A stretch of 64,000 bases of DNA, taken from assembly GCA_032209605.1 (NCBI GenBank), contig JASFXZ010000010.1, forward strand, positions 5,973,385-6,037,384. The letters are read 5' to 3'. The DNA is from Mactromeris polynyma (lineage: Eukaryota > Mollusca > Bivalvia > Venerida > Mactridae). The notes beneath the pieces were generated by a model. It did no database searches. It was not told the origin of the DNA and saw nothing but the letters and a program-made list of their open reading frames with translations. The translations under genes and the position numbers were made by a program. This document shows positions 28,001 to 36,700 of the stretch, one piece after another (the stretch's first letter is position 1; each line of letters opens with the position of its first letter).

Positions 28001-28088
28001 GCATGAACCAAACAGCCCAAAGATAAGTCCAGGACCATTGAATCCATCCCTTTATTTGGCCACAAAATCTCAACAGGAAACCGGCCAT
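3846..28088 (-). CDS. ST7: ST7 family protein (suppressor of tumorigenicity 7), 5' half, join of three exons
   Basis: Partial gene on the minus strand, coding join 28088-27938, 7506-7424, 4038-3846, with the rest left of the window. The spliced product covers about 142 residues of a family usually near 580. The order matches ST7 as I remember it: a hydrophobic N-terminal helix ([19 protein letters not shown]), then [20 protein letters not shown], a second membrane helix, then [17 protein letters not shown] and SPLLGG, and a low-complexity Asn/Gly/Ser linker. Splice phases agree at every junction (1-1, 0-0, and phase 1 at the last donor). ST7 and ST7L are multi-pass membrane proteins linked in vertebrates to tumour suppression and extracellular-matrix gene expression; their biochemical activity is not settled. 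The conserved C-terminal part with TPR-like repeats is outside the window. A second first exon at 27400-27469 gives an alternative N-terminus. Confidence 0.93.
4244..4286. repeat. Near-perfect 43-bp palindrome
   Basis: The left arm CTTGGACGAAGATGCTTTAA plus T is followed by a single G and then its reverse complement, with one mismatch in 21 pairs. It lies in ST7 intron 2. It may be a cruciform-forming site or the joined ends of a very small foldback element. Confidence 0.85.
4287..7040. other. ST7 intron 2, no gene seen
   Basis: AT-rich intronic sequence without recognisable exons. Short open frames at 4981-5169 and 5635-5847 have no support. Confidence 0.45.
7048..7260 (+). mobile_element. 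tRNA-derived SINE-like element (family 2)
   Basis: Begins with a tRNA-like head: an A-box-like GGCTGTGATGTAATGG and a B-box-like GGTTTGAATCCC about 45 bases later, as in RNA polymerase III promoters. A non-tRNA body follows, with GGGGTCAGGATCCCTTCCCC and a tail. The body differs from the other SINE copies in the window, so it is likely a separate family. It sits in ST7 intron 2, in the opposite orientation to the gene. Confidence 0.55.
7424..7506 (-). CDS. ST7: ST7 coding exon 2
   Basis: An 83-nt exon between a tatatatttcag acceptor and a gtaagt donor, entering in phase 1 and leaving in phase 0. It encodes [20 protein letters not shown] and ISGLIL, the most conserved N-terminal block of ST7/ST7L and part of the second membrane helix. 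Confidence 0.95.
8216..8495 (-). mobile_element. tRNA-derived SINE (family 1), copy with internal tandem array
   Basis: Read on the minus strand, the head contains CCAGTTGGCTCAGTTGGTAG (A box) and GGTTTGATTCCC (B box). Its tail at 8216-8275 contains the family body AATCAGAG and GAGAAGTTGTCAG. The same head and body occur at 10541-10720 and 18921-19076. Between head and tail this copy carries a 25-bp tandem array. Confidence 0.75.
8275..8425. repeat. 25-bp tandem array inside a SINE, about 6 units
   Basis: Units AGCCAAATGTCACCATAAGG plus ACTCA repeat six times with few differences. The array lies exactly between the tRNA head and the conserved tail of the SINE, where the other copies have only a short spacer. 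It therefore probably expanded from an internal segment of the element. Confidence 0.9.
8496..9310. other. ST7 intron 1, no gene seen
   Basis: Short minus-strand open frames (8524-9106) lack splice context and recognisable content. No repeat of note. Confidence 0.4.
9319..9490. repeat. 46-bp tandem repeat, about 3.5 units
   Basis: Units containing GGACCCATACTGAGTACAAT recur at 46-bp spacing (ACCC at 9341, 9387, 9433), with a last degenerate unit at 9482. The two central units are almost identical. Confidence 0.85.
10305..10450. repeat. Possible dispersed repeat with nuclear-receptor-like hexamers
   Basis: GTGACCTTGACCTTTGAC followed by ACCAAGTTTGGTTACAATAT has the look of a common invertebrate interspersed repeat. 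Partial echoes of the first motif occur at 15889 and 16258. No ends can be defined. Confidence 0.35.
10541..10720 (-). mobile_element. tRNA-derived SINE (family 1), diverged copy
   Basis: On the minus strand the tRNA-like head has a decayed A box (TCTAGTTAGATTCATCGTTA) and a good B box (GGTTTGATTCC). It is followed by the family tail with TGATTCATGTGGGGAAGTTG. The tail matches the copies at 18921 and 54779. Confidence 0.7.
10721..16798. other. ST7 intron 1, no gene seen
   Basis: AT-rich intron. Open frames of 60-95 codons occur by chance on both strands. A stretch near 14290-14480 (GTGCAAAGTTTGATGAAAAT and similar) has the feel of an old dispersed repeat, but no boundaries are visible. Confidence 0.4.
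16799..17165. repeat. Diverged tandem duplication, 156-168 bp units, about 2.2 copies
   Basis: The segment running from AATGGCCTACATTTTA through CCCCACCC, GAGGCAGCTATG and TTTTGAGGACA to CATTCAGTCAGTAA occurs twice (anchor TGGCC at 16813 and 16981). It begins a third time at 17137 and then ends. Copies are clearly diverged. Confidence 0.85.
17166..18920. other. ST7 intron 1, no gene seen
   Basis: AT-rich sequence; an open frame at 17283-17471 has no support. Confidence 0.4.
18921..19076 (-). mobile_element. tRNA-derived SINE (family 1), best-preserved copy
   Basis: On the minus strand the head reads CACCTAGCTCAGTTGGTAGA (A box TAGCTCAGTTGG) and then GGTTCAATTCTC (B box), the two internal RNA polymerase III promoter boxes. 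It is followed by a body ending in GTAGAAAAGTTGTCAGTAAT. The open frame across it is an artefact. Confidence 0.8.
19231..19330 (+). mobile_element. Pogo/Tigger-type MITE, 5'-truncated copy
   Basis: Matches the 3' part of the element at 37578-37741: TATCTTCTTATGCACATCGA, then TGTATTATTCGAAATAAAAT, ending GACTGTA. The left terminal repeat is missing. Confidence 0.75.
19331..21194. other. ST7 intron 1, no gene seen
   Basis: No exon or clear repeat. A run of ten C residues near 21116-21125. Confidence 0.4.
21195..21508. repeat. 52-bp minisatellite, 6 highly similar units
   Basis: Units starting TCGAGGATCTGTCAGAGGAT and containing CATATGTATTCTTTGATTGG repeat every 52 bp (starts 21195, 21247, 21299 and on). 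Only isolated substitutions separate them, so the array is young or homogenised. Located in ST7 intron 1. Confidence 0.95.
21509..25558. other. ST7 intron 1, no gene seen
   Basis: AT-rich intron; minus-strand open frames at 21566-23290 have no splice context or recognised content. A short TA microsatellite occurs near 23986-23999. Confidence 0.4.
25559..25617. mobile_element. 59-bp foldback, miniature element stub
   Basis: Begins CAGTAAAACCTC and ends GAGGCTTTACTG, inverted ends matching at 11 of 12 positions. CAGT ends are typical of miniature Tc1/mariner or pogo elements. It is very short, so it may be a solo foldback. Confidence 0.5.
25618..27399. other. ST7 intron 1 near its 5' end, no gene seen
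   Basis: The segment near 26440-26510 (GAAGTTTGAACCAAATCTAT, GCTGTTAAGGAGGAAATGTC) resembles a dispersed invertebrate repeat but has no visible ends. Plus-strand open frames at 26340-26817 are not supported as exons. Confidence 0.35.
27400..27469 (-). CDS. ST7: ST7 alternative first coding exon (soluble N-terminus)
   Basis: Encodes [19 protein letters not shown] followed by LSAL, then G before a strong gtaagt donor, phase 1. It joins exon 2 in frame just as the long exon does. It cannot be an internal exon after the long exon: reading through the two nearest upstream AG acceptors in the required phase hits a stop codon. It is therefore best read as an alternative first exon from a second promoter about 600 bp downstream. 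The encoded start has no hydrophobic segment. No homologue of this short peptide is recognised. Confidence 0.72.
27938..28088 (-). CDS. ST7: ST7 coding exon 1 (long, membrane-helix form)
   Basis: Encodes 50 residues beginning [15 protein letters not shown] and containing a strong membrane helix at about residues 20-40, followed by [13 protein letters not shown]. This aligns in order with the vertebrate ST7 N-terminus (WSWTYLWTVWF and PLKINDNLS from memory). The exon ends TAC G before a gtatgc donor, phase 1. The frame stays open upstream to an earlier ATG near 28160, but the internal ATG at 28088 fits the family length better. Confidence 0.9.
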
Positions 28089-28419
28089 TACGGTTATGCG
28101 TAAAATTGCCACATCGTGAGATTTAATTACACTGCGGTTACTCGTTCTATATATATACACGGACCTATATACACATTGCTGACGTTACATTAACCTGGAA
28201 CACACTATACGGTCCTTGAGCTAAAATAGACTCCAAGTTAGAAGAACATCGATCTGTTATAAAATTTCTACTGGCAGAAGGTGAAAAGCCTTGACATATT
28301 TCCCAAAGACTTTAGAAAATATTTTGGCATGACAGCATGTCACGTTCTTCATTTTACAGCTGGGTTTCTCAGTTTCACGAAGGTAGAACTAGCGTTTGTG
28401 ACTAGCATAGTTCTGGGAG

Positions 28420-29220
28420 GACCACTTAGGCAATGAACCCGTATATGGCTGCAAATGTTGAGACTTTCGTCATGCAAGGTCGTCGGGTAACATTGCAGGA
28501 GGTAGCCAGTAGGTTTAGCATTGGAAAGGCACCAGCGTACAAAATTGGGCACAAACACCTTGGAACGAGCAAGCTAAGTAGGCTAATAGGCGGGTGCCGA
28601 GACAAGTGACAGAAGACCAAAAGACATCCAGAGTGACCTTTACAAAAGATGAGTTGAGTCGTTTTAAACATGAAGGAGACAAGTTCTTAAACTGCATTGC
28701 CACAGGTGATGAAATGTGGGTTCATTACGCCGAACCTAACCTGAGACTAAAGCATAATTAAATCAGTTGAAACGCGCTGGTTCTCCACCCCAAACAAAGT
28801 TTAAACCGTCTCTTTCGACTGGCAAGGTCATGTTAGATGCCTTTTGAGATGCATGTGGAAAAATACTTGCTCTCTGTATGCCAAAACGTCAAGTTGTCAC
28901 TGCCAGGTACTATTCTGAAGTAATTCTGAGAAATCTCAACGCCCCCTCCCATACCGCTTCGTCTACAGTTGAAGCCATCAATCCATTCAAATGGCAATTG
29001 TCATCATACCCTCTATATAGCCCTAACCTTGCCCCCTGTGACTTTTATTTGTTTCCAGAACTGAAAAAATGCTTGTTGGAACTATGAGTATAGGTCGGCT
29101 TTGATTTCGGCTGTCACACAGTACCTGAGACATATGTCTACTTCGTGGTTTGCAAAAGCTCCATCGAAGATGACAAACATGCTTTGGCGTAGGTGGTGAA
29201 TACTTTGAAAAAGAGTAAAA
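28420..29220 (+). pseudogene. Decayed mariner-type transposase
   Basis: Reading across frames with stops and frameshifts, family landmarks appear in order. The helix-turn-helix region is GRRVTLQEVASRFSIG followed by HKHLGTSKLSRL at about 28472-28580. The first catalytic block, FLNCIATGDEMWVHY, is at about 28683-28727. An NAPSHTA block and the final catalytic block YSPNLAPCDFYLFPELKK are at about 28940-29070. Mariner transposases use a DDD triad, and the first Asp (GDE) and last Asp (PCD) are visible. Many stops show that it is inactive. It lies just upstream of the ST7 first exon, in the opposite direction. Confidence 0.85.
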
Positions 29221-29717
29221 ATATTTGTTGAAAAATATTTCACACTTTTCGAGAACGAGTAAAAGTCTCTCGTAGTAGAGATTTAAAAATAATATACATG
29301 GTACACAATCAGAACGTATTGTGGGTCATTGACTTCTTTTTCAGTGTGTTTGACTAAGCAATAAAGTCGACAACTTCACAATGTTGGTTTGGCTGACTCT
29401 GTTGGTGTCTGCATGACCCGTTATAGTGAATATTTAGGACCGATATTAATATTGGCCTTTGTACTGTGTACGTGGGTCGCTTTACTCGGTTTAAGTTCTC
29501 GGAATAAGTGTCGCTGCAATGGTTATGTGTGTCTTCTGTCCCCATATTGTGGGTCGTTCTTCAGTCATGATATGGGTAAGAGAATTAGGGACTATGGTCT
29601 ACTCTGCGAAGTTAGTCGGTCGGGATATTTCAAGCATATTTATTATTTAAAAAAGCTCCATTACTGCAGCTTTCTATGAAACATGGATTGGATAGATGAT
29701 AGCAGACCAACAACCGT
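29221..29717. other. Spacer, nothing recognised
   Basis: Contains a plus-strand open frame of 96 codons (29389-29679) with a hydrophobic segment and several Cys, but no recognised family, no splice context and an adjacent satellite. Treated as unsupported. Confidence 0.35.
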
Positions 29718-30507
29718 GCCGAACATCGCTAACTGAGCCGAACATCGCGAACTGTGCCGAACATCGCGAACTGTGCCGAACATCGCTAACTGTGCCGAAC
29801 ATCGCGAACTGTGCCGAACATCGCTAACTGAGCCGAACATCGCGAACTGCGCCGAACATCGTTAACTGTGCCGAACATCGCTAACTGAGCCGAACATCGC
29901 TAACTGTGCCGAACATCGCTAACTGTGCCGAACATCGCTAACTGAGCCGAACATCGCTAACTGAGCCGAACATCGCTAACTGTGCCGAACATCGCTAACT
30001 GTGCCGAACATCGCTAACTGAGCCGAACATCGCTTACTGTGCCGAACATCGTTAACTGAGCCGAACATCGCTAACTGTGCCGAACATCGTTAACTGAGCC
30101 GAACATCGCTAACTGTGCCGAACATCGCTAACTGTGCCGAACATCGTTAACTGAGCCGAACATCGCGAACTGTGCCGAACATCGTTAACTGAGCCGAACA
30201 TCGCGAACTGTGCCGAACATCGTTAACTGTGCCGAACATCGCTAACTGAGCCGAACATCGCTAACTGTGCCGAACATCGCTAACTGAGCCGAACATCGCT
30301 AACTGTGCCGAACATCGCTAACTGAGCCGAACATCGCGAACTGTGCCGAACATCGTTAACTGAGCCGAACATCGCTAACTGTGCCGAACATCGCTAACTG
30401 AGCCGAACATCGCGAACTGTGCCGAACATCGCTAACTGTGCCGAACATCGCTTACTGCGCCGAATATCACTAACAAGCCGAACATCGCTAACTGCACCGA
30501 ATATCGC
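29718..30507. repeat. 19-bp satellite, about 41 units
   Basis: Units GCCGAACATCGCTAACTGT repeat head to tail about 41 times. Variation is confined mostly to two places: the middle (GCTAAC, GCGAAC, GTTAAC, GCTTAC) and the last base (T or A). The period is not a multiple of three and the array is not coding. The 3' units (30450-30507) decay. Confidence 0.97.
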
Positions 30508-33500
30508 AGGTTACCGTCTGATTCCAACTGGCAGCAGTAGAAGTTTAGTCCAAATGCAGTCGGGTAATTTATTATATACATTTTCCTTTATTCTGTGCTC
30601 CACACGAAATATGGGTTAATATTAAGATCAGACTGGTCGGTTCTACCACACTGCACTGCGAGTGATTATTTCGACCATTTAATCAGATTCATAATGACAT
30701 AAATGTGAGTGTAATCTACGACAGGCTGTCACCAAATAAACAGCGTATTTGACAGACAAAGAAATCGGTCCTCAGTTTGCTCGACGAAAGTAAATACGCC
30801 ATATCCATGATATCCTAACACGTGTGAAATTTTGATTAAACTACTCATGACATTGTAAAATCTATTTTCTACTAGTGAACGCAATCACAGAAACTCAGAC
30901 TTTAATTTATACCGGATTATCACCAAGTTGGTTTGAAGTGTCGACCAAACTTTTTATACCCGTCATATCATCGATTATTTCATTTATACAAACTTGTTTA
31001 AATAAGGTCTCTTCCAAAGATAAATACCCAGAGAGCTCCGATCTAAGCAACGTTTGATATTTTATGTGATTTTACTATAATATATAATTTAGGGTCTTCG
31101 GGTAACTTTCATCAATCCTGGATTTGTGATCAATTGAATTAAAACGTTTCATTTCAGATATTTGGACTGAAGTATAAAGCTGCATAAAGTTTTGTTTAAT
31201 TGTTCATTTTAAGTTTGATGTGAGTTAAATTCGAGTAATTGAAAAATGTTCCATGATGTTGCAAATTTATATGAGATACAAAAACTATTAAAATTTAAAA
31301 TTAAAACTAAGAACTACGAATTGCATGTATCTATATTTGCACCTCATTCCATTGATAAGTTACTTACTGACACAGTAAACAGTCGTCAGGAATATTCAAA
31401 CTTATTATAGACAGAATAAAGGCAAACGAAGCCAAAGACACGTCAGGCAACACATTTAAACTCCATCCGATGTCGCCTCAAGCGTTACCATTTCCCCCAT
31501 CTTGTCCAAGTATGTGTTGTTTTACTTGTTGACTGGATGCTGTGTTTGGTGTTTGACTTATCATGTTCGTTGTATTTATCTCATCATCCCAATGTCATGT
31601 GAAGTAAACTTGGTCCAGTTTTCTATACTAGGGTCTGTCTGTGACCTACAGGTTTAGTTTCCAATGACAACACCTCTCAATAAAACAACACAATGGTACC
31701 AAAAGGATCACAAGACAAGCCAATCTTATCATAAAATCATTGGTGACTCGTATGGGACTATAGCGTACTGTTTCAACACTGTGTTTAGATCCGTATCGTA
31801 CTTATGATATGATAATTTACATTCATAAGAACATGTTCTTTGATATTAATCCCAACGCACAATGGTATATGCGTACCTCAACTCTTCACCCCATTTCAGA
31901 AATAATCGCCTTAAGCCTTTACATATTGAATATATCCCTTTAAAGCTATTGTCGAAATTCGCATTTAATGAATTAAGTATTTTCGTATTATTAGTCAATT
32001 GTCATCGACCGTCAAAATTTGTACGACAAATTGGGTTTTAATTACACTCCTTACAAAGTACGATATTATTGAGTTTGGCAAAGAGTCTGCAACTACATGT
32101 ACATTGCATAAACAAATTTCTTATCTTTTTTTTCGTCTTTTCAATTTATTGTCTTTAAAACTAACATTAACTAAAGGCATTATGTAATCAAATATTTTGT
32201 TAATACCACAGGGACTCGCAACTATTGTAAACATTATTAAGATATAGCGACTTGTACAAGTCAAAAGCGTTAAACCCGCCAGTACTATTTCCTGTATTTT
32301 AAAAAAGAACACCGGATACGTCTTTTCTCGATTCTTATCATTTGAACTCCAAAGTTCTCTAAAGTCTGTAATAAACCTCTCAAAATCACGTTTGTCGTTT
32401 AATATCATTTTTTCAGAACGTAGTGAAGATTCTCAAAGTACGAAAATGGTGGACGGTTAGCTCTTTTAGCCAATTATATATTCATACTTAGTGGCCGGTA
32501 AGCTCGCCGATCAAAAGATTCACCTGTCCGAAAGCCAGCTAGTCCGAAACACGAAACTGATAAATGAATGGACGCATGGCAATTACAACTGCTGGGACCT
32601 TCGTGTACTCGTCGTCATGTAAGCTGTTTGATTTCTAATATAATTTCAGTATCAACTGCTCCTTAGCATTACAAAATGTTTCAATGACTTACATTTAAAA
32701 CATTATTGCGCTAAATTATCCGTCTTTTTTAGTTAGTTGAAGCCACAAATAGTGGTTCTGATTTGGGTATTAGCTTTCGGACCGCCGAGCCTTTGAACTA
32801 TACATAATTATATAAGTGTTTGGAAATCTGGGCGGATCTTGTATTAAATGCTGACTTTCGGAAAGCAATCCAGACGAATAGGCCTGCTAGGCAGTCACCA
32901 GCATATATTACAATATTTTAAATATGAACGATGCTATGATACAATCCAAATGTTAAATATAAGTAATTACTGTCTGTCGCACACCTGTCCTCTCGTGAGT
33001 TAGCAATTGCAAGATACAGCTCAATAGTAACATTGCTAGAGATATAGTTATGCATATTTTGCTTCCAAAATATGTAGGATCAGAATTGCATTCTGTAAAG
33101 TTTGTAATAAATATACTCATTTGAGAAATAATTGTAAAACAAAAACCAGCAAAGCGACATGGAAAATAAAGTTAATAATCATGTGCATTATTGAATGTCA
33201 AAATTCTCGAACATTAACAACCATAAAAGTTGATTCCTTTTTAACACAAGACGTGACAGTGCGTATATAATGATCTGAATGTACATAGGATATATACGTA
33301 TACCTGAAAAGGCAAACATAGAATAAACATGGATCATAAAACAAGACTTTTGCTAAACATAGAAGGCAATAGATGCTAGCACAGTTTTACAGAGAACGCC
33401 CTTATTTTTTCCTTCAATGCTTAGAGTTTCATGCCACAAGCCCCTGTGAGCTTTGCCCGAAATCCGCAACTTTCTCCCGACCGTGTTTGTATAGCCAACG

Positions 33501-33739
33501 TTCTCCTAGGTCGACATTTCCACGATTATTAATAATGCACTAATCGATAGCAGGTGGAGTGTTCAGTGTAGTTTGGCAGTGAGAACGGAGTTAACTACGG
33601 ATTTAGATAAAATGGTTATCTCGAATAAGTGAATTGTTTTTAAATTACTTCATATTTGTACAAAACTGTTCATAAACTTAAGAAATTTCTACATTGTGAG
33701 TTTAAAAATTAACTTAATTGTTTATAACTACACAAAACT
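30508..33739. other. Spacer before the five-exon gene
   Basis: No supported gene. A minus-strand frame at 32121-32408 starts MILNDKRDFERFITDFRELW and looks mildly protein-like but has no partner exons. The plus-strand frame at 30875-31057 has no support. The last 300 bases (33410-33740) are less AT-rich and probably contain the promoter and 5' untranslated sequence of the downstream gene; no clear TATA box. Confidence 0.35.
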
Positions 33740-33777
33740 ATGGATTCTTACTTGATGCCCCGACCACGTACTACAGA
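33740..33777 (+). CDS. Five-exon gene, coding exon 1
   Basis: MDSYLMPRPRTT plus two bases of a Glu codon, then a consensus gtaagt donor. The start is the first ATG that gives a frame compatible with the next exon. Confidence 0.65.
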
Positions 33778-36700
33778 GTAAGTCTATTATAACGTTGCTT
33801 TTTTGAGAAAGTACGTAAGTAGATTGGAGTAATTTTAATTTTTAAGTTTGTTTAAACTTGATCATTTTACATGGATTGTGAAGAGAGTTATTACAACTTA
33901 TATTAACCTCGTTCGATGAGTTGTATAAGAGATCATTATCAATTATTCTGATTAAAACATTGAGTAACTTTGATGCTACTATATAACTTGATTTCTTGTT
34001 TATAAATTATTCATTTATTTATCCAAATGCATGTATATAATACGTGTTTCGTTGTTATAGCAACAGAGGACTGTAGTTTTGGAAGAGCATACTTCAGCAT
34101 TCTTTGTAACTTCTGATTTACAAGTTACGTTATATAATTTGGACATTCTCATTTCTATATATGCTATTACAGATCTGCTCCTTATAACTAAAATGCATTC
34201 ATTTTCAAATTGTGGTTTGTGGTTTATTCAATTAGACCATAACATGTTTTAGTGTATGGAGTCGTTAAATTCAAATTACTATAACCTTATAAAAATGGAA
34301 CTAGAAAAAAATAATACAATGACTTTTACGCAGTGCGCGTATGATTTCTATAACAATAGCAGATATGACTATTAACTTACAAATTAAGCGAATTGTCGGC
34401 TATAGCTATGATCGCTGAAGACGTTTTTAACATTATGGCAATAGAAAGTCAGAATGAACGCGAGTTGGGGTAAATAAAATTGATGAAAGCGTATTAATTA
34501 AGAATTAAGAATGAAATAGAATAAGATGGGCACGAGTTGAAAATTATATTAAATATATAACAGGAATTAAATACAGCAATAAGATTGAGTTTGGATAAAA
34601 GCAATCGCTACGCCAAAAAGCGTTTAATTGAAATCACCGAAATTTGAATGTCAGACAGACAAACTAACCTGATCGATACGCGAATAACTGATTAAAATTA
34701 ATGTTTATATCAAACTAAGTGCCTAATACCAATAAACATTTAATTGAATGTGTTTGTATTCAGAAAATTTGTTAAATACTGAAGGGAAACGTGTGAAATC
34801 GCCGAAAAGCCTATTGTTGAACCCAACGCTATATAGGGGACTATGTAATCTTGAACTAGCAAATATCTCCTTTCTCTACAATCAATAATATATACCTAAT
34901 GTCAATAAAACTTATCATTTCACAATGTAAGTTTTATACTCGATTATTGTCTTTGTTACTAAAGGGGAGACGTAGATAACTGTTGCGGGAAAGTATTGCT
35001 TTCTATTTATAATTACAATTGTAAACGGCCCAATAACCTTAGTTATTTACGTACCTAGACACGCTGCATTGTGCCAATACAAAGTCGAACAAAAACCTAC
35101 ATTTGTGATAAAAACGGCACCAAATTGTTTTGAACATTTTTCGTAAGTACCAATGTACTCACGGTCTGCACGAGATAAGGTACGGTCTGTATCAAACATA
35201 ATTCAGTCGGGAATAAAGGGTTATAATCAAATGGTTAGCATTTAAAAAAATCAAATATATAGGCATTAACACAAAGTAAACCAATCCGCGTCTAGGTTAC
35301 AAATGTTGTTCGGTTGAACAGAATTTGGTTTAGCGGTTAACGTCAGGTTTGATTGGTTTACACAACGCAGTTAATCAAATAGCGAAGCCATGTTAGTACG
35401 GCAGCGACGAAAAAATGTTATAGTAACAAGTCAGTGAAAAACGTACATTAATGTTACGAAAATACTTTTATATACAAGGAAAACAGGAAAATATCATATA
35501 ACTTGAAAACGTTCCAGTTGAATCGTACAGTGTTTCAACCAGACTACATGTACCAGCCACTAAATATTTAATCATTTTCTCGTGCATGCATATCGAAGCG
35601 GATGCGTTTGGAATGGGTCGATATTAAGCGAAAACTACACAATTTATTCAATGTGTCATTCATGTCGGGTTTTTAATAATTTTCGGTGAATATGAACTCT
35701 ATATATCTTATGATAGAAGCACACTGCACATTTGTACCAATAAGACGGATATTATCAAACCAGTGGGTTGTATATCTATTATATCAAAGGCCATACTAAC
35801 TGCAAGAGGGATTCCAAGGGACACGTAGGGGGTTTCACCAATACTTAGCAGCATCTTCACTAATGTGTCGATGTAAATAAATCAAGATTCAATCATAATA
35901 TCGAACCATTCCATATATGTAAACGTTATATATCAACCAATTGTATTTAAGGTATAAGTACGTAAGTCTTCAACTAAATTTCAGTAAATATCTTCCTCAT
36001 GTCATATTTGATATATTATGTGTATAAGTTCTTCTTAATGTATTTGCTATTAGTATCTGGTCTGCGATGTAGATATAAAATTAGTGACGGAAATTACATT
36101 TGTATCAGTAGGCGGTGCATTTCTTTTTTGGGTGAGTATACATGTATACATGTAAATGTTAACAAGCAATCCGATATGTTTAGACCAAGTACAATACCCA
36201 TGACATGATATGAAATATTCATAACCGACCAGTATAAATATCGGATCTAGCGATTTTCTCCATTGATCCGGTAATATTAAACAATCAATGCGCCATTAAT
36301 CAGTATGTATATGAGACATATCAATGATCACATAATCTCTACATGACAAATCCGGATTATATACATAATGGTATGAAATAAATCGCTCGGTGTGACACTA
36401 AATATCAGTATTAGGTACTAACCCCTGTAAATACTTTCAGTTTGTCACGATCATAATCATTAGCTTGTTAGTGTTTAGTTATGAAGCATATATTAACCAT
36501 TCTAAGATATTAGCACCCATGTAAAACATTATATGCAGCTGTGACACCGATGGTAACACAGAAATGTTCAATTAAAGTTTTAAAGTTGGATACTTTACGA
36601 GCCTAGTTCACACACCTTTCACTTCACGAGAGAAACATATCTTTTTCCTATTTCTGGAACTCTTGTCTAAACTGTGATTCTACCCTCTAGTGTCAGTTCA

